Shown: piece after piece, positions 26,683-33,898 of the stretch
Layout of the letters: every line of letters starts with the position of its first letter
How positions within the stretch are numbered: the stretch's first letter is position 1
Source of the DNA: CAIMZW01 sp037130455
GTDB lineage: Bacteria > Actinomycetota > Actinomycetes > Nanopelagicales > Nanopelagicaceae
Length of the DNA stretch: 64,000 nt
Direction of reading: 5' to 3'
Assembly: GCA_037130455.1 (NCBI GenBank)
Contig: JBAXSZ010000001.1
Coordinates: 62,001-126,000 of the forward strand
Program-made: the position numbers and the translations under genes
Notes under the pieces: generated by a model
The model's input: only the letters and a program-made list of their open reading frames with translations
What the model was told of the DNA's origin: nothing
The model's database searches: none

Positions 26683-27458
26683 ATATCCTCAAGATTTGAA
26701 GGAAGCGTTCCGACTTTTAGGAATTTTAAATATTCGTCAACGATAGCCTCCGGATTCCCTTTCGAAAGCATGGTTCCTTTGTGCAGCCAAATCGCCGAAT
26801 CGCACAAATCATTAACTGTTTGAAGCGCGTGGGAGACGATGACGATTGTCCGAGCCTCTGCACATAATTCGCGCATTCGGTTAAAAGACTTTTCTTTAAA
26901 TGCGGCGTCGCCGGCAGATAAAGCTTCATCTAGAAGCAAAATATCCGGAGTCATATTGACCGCAACCGAGAAGGCGACTCGCCCGTACATTCCCGAAGAA
27001 TAAGTCCGCACTGGCATATCTATAAAGCCATCAGGCAGCGCTGCAAAATCCGATATCTCCTCAGTTTTTGATTCGATCTCTGCTCGAGACATTCCCGAAG
27101 CAAGGCCACCCAAGATGATGTTGTCACGACCAGAAAGAGCAGGATTAAATCCGACGCCGAGCGCAAGCAAGGTGGAGATCTTTCCATTAACCGTAATCCG
27201 ACCTTCGGTCGGCGGCAAAATTCCAGCGATTGCCCGCATCAAAGTAGATTTACCTGCGCCATTTGCACCAACAATGCCTAGAACTGAACCATGTGGAATA
27301 TCAAGTGTTAAATGTTTTACTGCTTCTACAACCCGCATGCGAACTTTTTCGCCTTTGCTGGCGCGCATGACAGCATTTTTCAGCGTCTTTTTAGTATCCA
27401 CATTGATCTTATATTTAATGGAAAGATCTTCAATTCGCACTGCCAATTCCTCTGGCAT
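26679..27458 (-). CDS. Polysaccharide ABC exporter ATPase (Wzt/TagH-like)
   Basis: 259-residue ATP-binding subunit of an O-antigen or teichoic-acid type exporter. Walker A is GIVGANGAGKSTLMRAIAG, the signature is RTYSSGMYGRVAFSVAV, Walker B is DILLLDEALSAGD and the switch His is in IVIVSHALQTV. I start at ATG 27458 after a GGAG site; the frame is open to 27551, but that part overlaps the permease gene. It lacks the C-terminal carbohydrate-binding domain of E. coli O9a Wzt, so recognition of a terminal cap is not expected. Confidence 0.88.
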   Translation of the reverse strand: MPEELAVRIEDLSIKYKINVDTKKTLKNAVMRASKGEKVRMRVVEAVKHLTLDIPHGSVLGIVGANGAGKSTLMRAIAGILPPTEGRITVNGKISTLLALGVGFNPALSGRDNIILGGLASGMSRAEIESKTEEISDFAALPDGFIDMPVRTYSSGMYGRVAFSVAVNMTPDILLLDEALSAGDAAFKEKSFNRMRELCAEARTIVIVSHALQTVNDLCDSAIWLHKGTMLSKGNPEAIVDEYLKFLKVGTLPSNLEDM

Positions 27459-27471
27459 CTGCTCCGCTTTG

Positions 27472-28356
27472 TTAAATTCGGACCGCAAAGTCGCGCTCCC
27501 TTGATATGAAAAAATATCCACCGATGAGAACTGCAAGCAGAGCCCAGGCAATGCAACCGATGATTTCTGCCAGTGCAGGCGACTTTCCAGAAATCCATAC
27601 TTCTGAAGTCGCAGACAAAGTTGGCCCCAGCGGATTTATAAATAGAAAAATTCGGTGCCAACCATGAAGAATTTCTGGTCGCCATAAAACCGGTGAAGAG
27701 TACAACCAGATTCGGGTGATGTAACTCAGTAACTTATTGGTATCGCGGAAGTAGACATTCATGGTGGCAAAAAGTAGGCCTAGGCCAAATCCAGTAATTC
27801 CGACGCAGACAATGATGAAGGGCGCCCAGAGATAGGTAAAACTTAAACCAGGGATTTGAGTATGCGGGAAGAATAATTTGCCTACCAAGACAACAAATGC
27901 GTAAACCGGCAATGTTGGTAAGAAAGCCCAGAATGCGCTGATGGCACTTGAAAGAGGTAGCAAGGCTCTGGGGAAGGCTTGGTTTAAAATTAATCTGCCG
28001 CCAGCAGTGATGGAGAGAGCGCCGCCATTGATGCAATTTGAGGCAAAATAGAAGGTAAAGAGCTCAATTAAAATGTGAGCCAGGGTTGACAGGCCGGAGG
28101 TCTTACTGGCGCCACTTCGAATCACCGTTACCAGCAAGAAATAGACCATTGCTAATAACAGTGGGTTGAGCACCAACCAGACCTTGCCTAGTTTGGAATC
28201 GAGGTATTCGGCCTTATCGGCGAATCGGGAGAGTTCGATGGCAAAGGCGCGACGACGCCAAAATTCCCGAAGGTAAGGAATCATCGGAGGAAGTGAGGCC
28301 CGATGGGGCTCAAAAACCTGGATGCGCGGCGCGAAATTCTCTTTAGGGCTGGCCAT
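27472..28356 (-). CDS. Polysaccharide ABC exporter permease (Wzm/TagG-like)
   Basis: 294-residue ABC-2 type permease with about six membrane segments. The N-terminal amphipathic start IPYLREFWRRRAFAIELSRF and the ...SKLGKVWLVLNPLLLAMVYFLLV segment are typical of Wzm/TagG. It is the first gene of the minus-strand unit (permease, ATPase, glycosyltransferase, then the acetyltransferase and onward). With the ATPase it would flip a lipid-linked glycan across the membrane. Its start lies 142 bases from the divergent basic exported protein gene. Confidence 0.87.
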   Translation of the reverse strand: MASPKENFAPRIQVFEPHRASLPPMIPYLREFWRRRAFAIELSRFADKAEYLDSKLGKVWLVLNPLLLAMVYFLLVTVIRSGASKTSGLSTLAHILIELFTFYFASNCINGGALSITAGGRLILNQAFPRALLPLSSAISAFWAFLPTLPVYAFVVLVGKLFFPHTQIPGLSFTYLWAPFIIVCVGITGFGLGLLFATMNVYFRDTNKLLSYITRIWLYSSPVLWRPEILHGWHRIFLFINPLGPTLSATSEVWISGKSPALAEIIGCIAWALLAVLIGGYFFISRERDFAVRI

Positions 28357-28452
28357 GATGGGCTAAGTCTGCCATCTAAACGGCTGTGGATTACACATAA
28401 ACGGTTAAAGCACTGAATGGATCTGTCGTTTCCAGCCAACATTGCCATCGTA

Positions 28453-28469
28453 CTGACCGATTCGGTCAG
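28453..28469. promoter_or_regulatory. 17-bp perfect palindrome, operator candidate
   Basis: CTGACCGATTCGGTCAG: 8-base arms around one central base, ending 29 bases before the ATG at 28499. Size and symmetry fit a dimeric repressor site or a short 5' UTR hairpin. No cognate regulator gene is adjacent, and I did not notice another copy in the window. Confidence 0.5.
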
Positions 28470-28498
28470 AAAATATCGATTCTTAACGAAAGGCAACA

Positions 28499-28918
28499 AT
28501 GAATATCGGCAAAAAGAATAAATACGCCAAAGCACTAATCACATCTGCGTTATTGGGCTCACTGCTTGGCTCTGGAGCGATTGCTCAGGCGGCAATGCCA
28601 GAACCCCTTCCTGCGGTTCCTGCTGTTCCTGTCGTGGCTCCAGTGGCTCCAGTGGCTCCTGAAGCAGCGACAGTGGTCCCAGTTCCGACCAAACCAGTGG
28701 CTGTGAAAAAGACGGCGAAGAGGAAAGCGAGCAGCGCCGCCCGAAAAACCATAAGGAAGCCCCGCGCGAAGAAGGTCTCTCTAGGGAGCAAAATCAAAAG
28801 CGCCCTGAAATCAATCGCCACCCCTGCCGCCAAAACCAAGCGTGCAAATTCAACTAGCGCGGCAACAAAGCGAACTGCCGTCAAAAAGCGAGTGCGCCGA
28901 GTAAGAGCTCGACTCTAA
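28499..28918 (+). CDS. Exported Ala/Pro- and Lys-rich basic protein
   Basis: 139-residue protein in three parts. Residues 1-31 are a signal peptide with a hydrophobic core (ALITSALLGSLLGSG) and an AQA cleavage context. Residues ~32-68 are a Pro/Ala/Val repeat (VPAVPVVAPVAPVAPEAA). Residues ~69-139 are dense in Lys, Arg, Ala, Ser and Thr, like the tail of histone H1 or HupB, ending RVRRVRARL. It could bind anionic wall polymers, DNA outside the cell, or a membrane-bound partner. If the N-terminus were not cleaved it could be a nucleoid-membrane tether. AAAGGCAAC precedes the ATG. Family not recognised. Confidence 0.75.
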   Translation: MNIGKKNKYAKALITSALLGSLLGSGAIAQAAMPEPLPAVPAVPVVAPVAPVAPEAATVVPVPTKPVAVKKTAKRKASSAARKTIRKPRAKKVSLGSKIKSALKSIATPAAKTKRANSTSAATKRTAVKKRVRRVRARL

Positions 28919-28924
28919 AACCCC

Positions 28925-28982
28925 GAGAGGTAAAAGTGAGGGTGGAAAATTTCGCGTGGGTCTATCCCTCACTCTTATCTCC
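28925..28982. repeat. Long imperfect inverted repeat downstream of the basic protein gene
   Basis: GAGAGGTAAAAGTGAGGG at 28925-28942 pairs with CCCTCACTCTTATCTC at 28966-28981 with one two-base bulge and a mismatch, around a 23-base loop. It starts seven bases after the stop at 28918. It may stabilise the mRNA end or terminate; there is no T tract. Confidence 0.5.
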
Positions 28983-29087
28983 CAGGTTTCACATGAATTT
29001 TCAAGTTAGTCCCGATTCAATCAAAGAATTCGATTAATCCAACTGATTCAAAGAAGTGATAAAGATTGCTTGTGTTAACCGGGTACC

Positions 29088-29112
29088 GAGAACTCTTGTA
29101 GCGAGTATTCTC
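29088..29112 (+). promoter_or_regulatory. Small hairpin in the hpf leader
   Basis: GAGAACTC (29088-29095) can pair with GAGTATTCTC (29103-29112) with a two-base bulge around TTGTAGC. It lies ~45 bases before the hpf start and could be in its 5' UTR. No clear -35/-10 pair was assigned in the 239-base gap. Confidence 0.3.
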
Positions 29113-29157
29113 AAGGAGTAACTTGTTTAGTGGCACGGATATTAGAGAGGGAATTTC

Positions 29158-29502
29158 ATGGACATCGTCATTCATTCCAGAAACGCTCAACTAGCCGAAG
29201 ATTTTCGGGGAATAGCCACAGAGAAATTAAATTCGTTAAATCGATTTAGCGTTGTTGTAGAAGGAATTAAGGTGGAGGTGATTCACGAAGCAAATCCACA
29301 TTTTGGAAAAGCTTCTCATTCGGTCACGTTAACAACCCATGGCAGTGGACCTTTTCTACGTTCCGATGGCCAAGCTTTCAATGATGTTGCAGCTTTCGAT
29401 CTGGCCGTTAAAAGTTTAGAGTTGCAACTTCGAAAAGCTCATGAGCGGGCCAAAGAGTATGTCCATGACACGCTCCGACATAAAGACGTTGTTGGCGAAT
29501 AG
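29158..29502 (+). CDS. hpf: Ribosome hibernation promoting factor, short form
   Basis: 114-residue HPF/RaiA family protein: MDIVIHSRNAQLAEDFRGIA start, a beta-strand series, and the helix DLAVKSLELQLRKAHERAKEY. It lies in the ribosome decoding channel and stalls translation in stationary phase. Actinobacterial HPFs are normally the long form with a C-terminal dimerisation domain that makes 100S ribosomes; that domain is absent here. The gene also sits far from comF and secA, its usual neighbours. A GAGAGGG site precedes the ATG. It converges on nnrD. Confidence 0.87.
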   Translation: MDIVIHSRNAQLAEDFRGIATEKLNSLNRFSVVVEGIKVEVIHEANPHFGKASHSVTLTTHGSGPFLRSDGQAFNDVAAFDLAVKSLELQLRKAHERAKEYVHDTLRHKDVVGE

Positions 29503-29510
29503 CTTTTTTC

Positions 29511-30260
29511 TTAGCGTAATATCTTCGGCAAGGCACTAAGGACATCTGTTGCGACTACAGGGCCAGATTTTTCTGCCGCTAATTTTCCAGCCAATCCATG
29601 GGCCTTAATGGCTTTTAAAGCTACTTTCGCTGCGTCTTCAAAGTTGGTGGGGCGCCATGCCGCCATCATGGAGGCCATCAACCCAGCCAATATATCGCCA
29701 GTACCTGCGCTGGCCAGCTCTTTCCCACCATTCCTATCAACTTCCAGAAATCCAGATGGAGTCGCCACAATTGTTCCTGGCCCTTTGAGAACCACAATCG
29801 CATTTAATTCACTGGCCATTTTTTGTGCCGTAGCTTTACGATCTTTAACCAAGTACCCCAATTTTTCGGCTTCCCCTTCATGAGGAGTGATAATGGTGAT
29901 CCCTTCATGAACAATATTTGTCATAGATAAAGCAGATCCATCCAAAACTACTATTGGCGACTTCGGTAATCGCAATATTTCAGGAGCACCCGAACCAATT
30001 ACCCAGGCATCACATTTATCAGAATCCAGATCAGAGATCGGGACAACATCGGGGTAGGCCTGAAGGACTAGTTGCGTGGGGAAAGGGTATTGAGAAAAAT
30101 ATTTTACGTATCCGGCCCCACCGCGTCTTGCTCCACCTACGGAAAGGACCGCTGCGCCGGGAAAATTTTCCGATCCAGCAATTACGCCAACGACGCCTCT
30201 GGAATATTTATGTGCATCAATAGGCAGCTCTGGAAGATAAGGATCAAAATTATTGGGCAT
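29511..30260 (-). CDS. nnrD: ADP/ATP-dependent NAD(P)H-hydrate dehydratase (YjeF C-terminal domain)
   Basis: 249-residue ribokinase-fold enzyme that repairs hydrated NAD(P)H. Signatures: GVVGVIAGSENFPGAAVLSVG, ITPHEGEAEKL and the ASAGTGDILAGLMASM phosphate-binding loop. Many bacteria fuse this to the NnrE epimerase domain; here it is standalone and no epimerase gene is in the window. It converges on hpf with an 8-base gap. Confidence 0.9.
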   Translation of the reverse strand: MPNNFDPYLPELPIDAHKYSRGVVGVIAGSENFPGAAVLSVGGARRGGAGYVKYFSQYPFPTQLVLQAYPDVVPISDLDSDKCDAWVIGSGAPEILRLPKSPIVVLDGSALSMTNIVHEGITIITPHEGEAEKLGYLVKDRKATAQKMASELNAIVVLKGPGTIVATPSGFLEVDRNGGKELASAGTGDILAGLMASMMAAWRPTNFEDAAKVALKAIKAHGLAGKLAAEKSGPVVATDVLSALPKILR

Positions 30261-30301
30261 GGTTAATGATAGTGAGGTGAAAAAAAGTTAGGAAAAGGAA
30301 A

Positions 30302-30334
30302 AAGAGTTCGGCCACGAAGGCAAACCGAACTCTT
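30302..30334 (-). terminator. Intrinsic terminator of the Ala/Lys-rich exported protein gene
   Basis: AAGAGTTCGG (30302-30311) pairs perfectly with CCGAACTCTT (30325-30334). On the minus strand the hairpin is followed by TTTTTCCTTTTCC, a good U-rich tail. It lies 45 bases beyond the stop of the 30379-30966 gene. Confidence 0.85.
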
Positions 30335-30378
30335 CATCCTTTGAATGAACGTCAGGGGGCGACGGTCATTGATCTACA

Positions 30379-30966
30379 TTATTTGGTTGCGATTGCTGAT
30401 TGAAATGCGGTGAGTGCGCTTGAAACTGCATTCTTATGTGCTGTCTTGGCAGCTTCCAATGCGACCATAAGTTTTGATCGAGCTTGATCCATTGCAGTTT
30501 TGGAGTCTGCGATCGCGGCAGCAATACTGCTTTTTTCACTGGCCAAAATGGTGGTCACTGAACTTTGAAACTCACGTTTTGCTAAGTCAATGGCTGCAGT
30601 TTTGGCCGCCTTATCCGTTAACGCCTGCGCTTTTAGCAGTTGGCTATCTCGAAGGGTTTTGGCAGCGGTAACTGCATTGAGTCGAACCGTTTTGGCAGTT
30701 CCTACGGCTTGGATTCGCTTCGTTCCAACTGCAGCCGTTTCCGAGACGAAAACCGCTTTCGCATCGGCCACGGCCTTGTCCAAAAGTGATTTCGCCCCAT
30801 TCTTTGCTTGGTTGAGAACAACTTTTGCTGCTTCACGAGTGGCGCTTTGCGCAACTTTGGTTGGACTTGAGGCTTGTCCATCAGCCGCTTGGGCCATGGA
30901 TGGCACCCCAGTTGCAACAAGTGCAACCGCGAAAGTGGCGATAGCGGCTTTTCTGGTTAATCTCAT
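30379..30966 (-). CDS. Exported alanine/lysine-rich helical protein
   Basis: 195-residue protein starting at ATG 30966: a signal peptide (basic MRLTRK, hydrophobic core AAIATFAVALVATG, cleavage near AQA-AD) then ~160 residues almost free of Pro, Gly and aromatic residues and dominated by Ala, Lys, Ser, Thr, Gln. The pattern predicts one long coiled or helical rod (AKTAAIDLAKREF, KTAMDQARSKLMVALEAAKT). A frame extension to 31008 is unlikely. It has its own strong terminator, and its codon choice matches neighbours. Function unknown; a wall-spanning or surface filament-like protein is possible. Confidence 0.75.
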   Translation of the reverse strand: MRLTRKAAIATFAVALVATGVPSMAQAADGQASSPTKVAQSATREAAKVVLNQAKNGAKSLLDKAVADAKAVFVSETAAVGTKRIQAVGTAKTVRLNAVTAAKTLRDSQLLKAQALTDKAAKTAAIDLAKREFQSSVTTILASEKSSIAAAIADSKTAMDQARSKLMVALEAAKTAHKNAVSSALTAFQSAIATK

Positions 30967-31215
30967 TTCTAGCTCTTTTCTGTGAGGAGAACCGTTTGGA
31001 TGTTGCACCGTAAATGTATTTTCTTTGTGAGCATAAATATGGACCTCGATCTTGCGAATAACCTAAGACGAGTCTGGAAATTAACTGGGAGTTTGGAATC
31101 GATTCAAAGTTGCAACTCAATGAGAGCCAGCACTACGAAATGGGAAAATTGCGCTCAATTCCTAACTTTCCGGCTGCATTAGGTCTACTGTGACCGAAAC
31201 AACAAAGGAGATTTT

Positions 31216-31386
31216 ATGAAACTGCTATTCATCGATCTCAATCATCCCGCTCACTATCTGAACATTGGCGTGCTCTCGATTTCCATCGGAAATTTGGTCA
31301 TGATCGCTTCGGTAGTGGCTCTTTTTGTTTTGGCTCTGGTCCTACCATTCCCCAGCCACGACGAAGATAAGGAGTCTGGCAAATGA
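31216..31386 (+). CDS. 56-residue membrane protein leading the cytochrome b cassette
   Basis: Frame from ATG 31216 to TGA 31386. AAAGGAG at 31204-31210 is an ideal ribosome-binding site. After a short N-terminus (MKLLFIDLNHPAHY) there is one membrane segment (residues ~17-45) and a charged tail (SHDEDKESGK). Its stop overlaps the next ATG (ATGA), so it is coupled to the cytochrome b gene. It may be a small subunit of that complex, analogous in size to the small subunits of b6f, but no sequence match is claimed. Confidence 0.75.
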   Translation: MKLLFIDLNHPAHYLNIGVLSISIGNLVMIASVVALFVLALVLPFPSHDEDKESGK

Positions 31387-32015
31387 GTGAGCATAAGACG
31401 ATGTGGACGACCCGAGTTCGCAAAGCGACTCTAGAGAAGTATCAACCAACGGACATTTTGCCCGATCAGCAACCTGCCTATGTCAGTTCATGGATTTATG
31501 TCGCAGGTGTTGCAACGATCGCGGCCTTTGTAATGCTCTTTGCCAGCGGCCTGATTTTGACGCTCGAAGGTCCCGCATGGTGGCACAACTCAAGTACCGG
31601 GCATTTCATCAACTCGATCCACCTGTGGAGTGTTGAACTTTTCTTCGTATTCATGGTGGTGCACCTATGGGGCAAATTCTGGATGGCAGCTTGGCGTGGA
31701 AAGCGCCTGATGACCTGGATAACCGGGGTGGTTTCGTTTCTAGCTTCGATCATCACTGGATTTACTGGTTACCTGATTCAAGGTAATTTCGATTCACAGT
31801 GGATCGCAACTCAAGCAAAAGATGGATTTAATGCGATGGGCATCGGTGCTTATTTCAACGCGCTCAATACTGGTCAAGCGATGCTTCTTCACGTGTCACT
31901 ACTGCCAATTGTGCTGGGGGCTATCGTCGTGTGGCATGTAATTCTGGTGCGAAAGCGCGGAGTCGTCCCGCCAATTGATTCGTCAATTGACGAAGGGAAA
32001 GGTGGCTCAAAATGA
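31383..32015 (+). CDS. Cytochrome b6-like membrane protein (N-terminal cytochrome b domain)
   Basis: 210-residue di-heme cytochrome b core with four membrane helices. Heme ligand candidates are H80 and H94 in the second helix (14 apart) and H170 and H185 in the fourth (15 apart), the spacing of cytochrome b6. WRGKRLMTWITG after helix two matches the conserved linker. The C-terminal cytochrome b domain is absent; the next gene may take its place. Expected role is electron transfer between quinol and a partner. No Rieske, cytochrome c1 or f gene is beside it. It overlaps both neighbours by four bases. Confidence 0.85.
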   Translation: MSEHKTMWTTRVRKATLEKYQPTDILPDQQPAYVSSWIYVAGVATIAAFVMLFASGLILTLEGPAWWHNSSTGHFINSIHLWSVELFFVFMVVHLWGKFWMAAWRGKRLMTWITGVVSFLASIITGFTGYLIQGNFDSQWIATQAKDGFNAMGIGAYFNALNTGQAMLLHVSLLPIVLGAIVVWHVILVRKRGVVPPIDSSIDEGKGGSK

Positions 32016-32956
32016 GTACCGGATTAAAAAAATATGACCCAGCAATAAAGTGGAATGGTCCAACTCGACCTTACGATCTTGTAAAAGAGATCGTTATCGC
32101 AATACTTGTAGTGGGATTATTGGTCGTAGGGTTAGCGACGTTATTTAGCTCTCCCGATGAGCCCGCGCTTTCACTCAAGTCTTGGGCTATCGCTGAACCT
32201 GCTGATTTTGTGCAGACTGCCACTGGCGAACTTGCTGGATCCACAACCAGCGCCGGATATGGCGCACCGTACAACACTGCTGCCGAGGGTCAAGTACTTG
32301 GACCTCTGAAATTACAGAAGTGGGCGGGCGTTCGAATTCCCATCAATCCAGCAACTGACTTTGTAGTTAAGCCATTGCAAATTTTGCCGGATGCGGCTGT
32401 AAAAACAGCGGTGGATACCTGGAGTGCGGCTAGTGCAGATCAGCAAGGCAAGTGGGCTACCGCCTATGCCGATGCCCTAGCAAAAGCTCCAAAGGAAACC
32501 AGCGTTGCAGACACTGCAAACGCATTTGGTCCAGTTCCAGCCATGGTCACATCCCTCTTAGGAATGGCCGTCAATGGTGCTCTGGATGGTGCCTTAACTA
32601 CTAGCGACACAACTCTTCCTACCGATTTCACCAAGCCGATGCTCTTTATCGCAGATAGTGGAACGTACTTCCCAGATTATGCTGGAGCCCGTCATCTCTC
32701 TGGCGACCAATGGGGAGTCATGAATGAAACCGGTTCATATCCAGGTCAATCTTGGCTCTGGCTCTTCTCATTCTGGTACCAAGTGGATCCGTTTAAGTCA
32801 TCTGAAAATGCCGATACCCAGGTAATGGGATTGATGGCACTCCTCAGCTTTGCACTTATGTTCCTTCCGCTGATTCCTGGATTGCGAAGGATTCCATTCT
32901 TGATTCCGATTCATCGCCTGATTTGGCGCCGGTGGTATCGAAGGAAAGAACAGTAA
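32012..32956 (+). CDS. Membrane protein coupled to cytochrome b6-like gene
   Basis: 314-residue protein. One hydrophobic segment near the N-terminus (residues ~26-46), a ~210-residue hydrophilic region rich in Ala, Thr and Asp, then a second segment near residues 270-290 and a basic tail (IHRLIWRRWYRRKEQ). The middle is therefore probably extracytoplasmic. WLFSFWYQVDPF and the basic tail suggest it packs against the cytochrome. It could stand in for a subunit-IV-like partner, but I recognise no family and see no CxxCH heme site. It overlaps the cytochrome gene by four bases. Confidence 0.7.
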   Translation: MSTGLKKYDPAIKWNGPTRPYDLVKEIVIAILVVGLLVVGLATLFSSPDEPALSLKSWAIAEPADFVQTATGELAGSTTSAGYGAPYNTAAEGQVLGPLKLQKWAGVRIPINPATDFVVKPLQILPDAAVKTAVDTWSAASADQQGKWATAYADALAKAPKETSVADTANAFGPVPAMVTSLLGMAVNGALDGALTTSDTTLPTDFTKPMLFIADSGTYFPDYAGARHLSGDQWGVMNETGSYPGQSWLWLFSFWYQVDPFKSSENADTQVMGLMALLSFALMFLPLIPGLRRIPFLIPIHRLIWRRWYRRKEQ

Positions 32957-32983
32957 TTTTGTAAATAAGTAATATGTTTGAAG

Positions 32984-33015
32984 AGAATAGGGGTCTTTTC
33001 GAGGGCCCCTATTCT
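32984..33015. terminator. Stem-loop between cytochrome cassette and next gene
   Basis: AGAATAGGGG (32984-32993) pairs perfectly with CCCCTATTCT (33006-33015) around a 12-base loop. It is 27 bases after one stop and 11 bases before the next ATG. No T tract follows on either strand, so it may act as a terminator with factor help or as a translational control hairpin. Confidence 0.55.
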
Positions 33016-33026
33016 AAACTCTAAGC

Positions 33027-33878
33027 ATGAAAAGTAAGTTCTCACACTTTTTGGTGAACGCGTTGCTCTCGCTCTTGCTCTTGGTTGCGACAGTAGGAAC
33101 TACAGCAAAGGCAGTATTTGATCACACCACTTCTTTAGGTTCGACAAGTACTGAAATAGTGAGCGGAATTGGCAATAAGAGCCAAGAGATCATTCCATTG
33201 GTGATAGATCAAGTAATTAAAGGCAGTGATCCGAAAGTAGCTGAGACGATAACTAAGAATCGTACCCAAATAACGGATGCCGCGATTAAATTATTGAATG
33301 ACCCGAAGTTCACATCTGCTTTAGCCGGAGTTGCAAATACGGTGAGCCTGGCTTTAATCGCTGGAAAAAATGAAGCAATAATTGATCCGACCACGCTCGT
33401 CGATACGTTGGCAAAAAGTATTAACGATGCGGCGGGTAAACAAATCATTAAAGGCACGGAACTAAAAACGATGGCAACGCCACAGAAAATTGATTTATCA
33501 CATCAGCTTCAGGTTTATAACAATATTTCTTCGGCGCTGGGCAAAGTCATGCTCGTATGGATTGTGATACTGCTCCTGATCGTAGTTTTGGTTTTAACCC
33601 GAAAAATAGTAGCCATGAGAATTATTTCTAAGATCCTCATTTCTTTGGGGATTCCAATGCTTGTTCTTTGGTTCATCCTCCCGAATATTGTGACATCTGT
33701 GATTAAGTCACATGCGGATTCAGATTTGCCGCGGCTCTTAGTTCCGATTATTTATAAATCCGTGACTGGATTTACCTTCTCGCTGGGGATTATTTATATT
33801 CTTCTATCTGGTCTTTGTTATGGCGGATATCGATTCTTCAGATCTATAAGCAACCAAAACGTTTCTCCCGCTGAATAA
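33027..33878 (+). CDS. Membrane protein of unknown function
   Basis: 283-residue protein. A signal-anchor-like first segment (LVNALLSLLLLVATVG) is followed by ~150 residues of extracytoplasmic sequence rich in Thr, Ile and Lys, then three hydrophobic segments (around 170-192, 205-225 and 245-268). No conserved motif was recognised. The ATG lacks an obvious ribosome-binding site and lies 11 bases after a strong hairpin. The permease-YHS gene follows 20 bases later, so the two are likely co-expressed. Confidence 0.65.
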   Translation: MKSKFSHFLVNALLSLLLLVATVGTTAKAVFDHTTSLGSTSTEIVSGIGNKSQEIIPLVIDQVIKGSDPKVAETITKNRTQITDAAIKLLNDPKFTSALAGVANTVSLALIAGKNEAIIDPTTLVDTLAKSINDAAGKQIIKGTELKTMATPQKIDLSHQLQVYNNISSALGKVMLVWIVILLLIVVLVLTRKIVAMRIISKILISLGIPMLVLWFILPNIVTSVIKSHADSDLPRLLVPIIYKSVTGFTFSLGIIYILLSGLCYGGYRFFRSISNQNVSPAE

Positions 33879-33898
33879 CTTCGAAATGGGTAATTATT

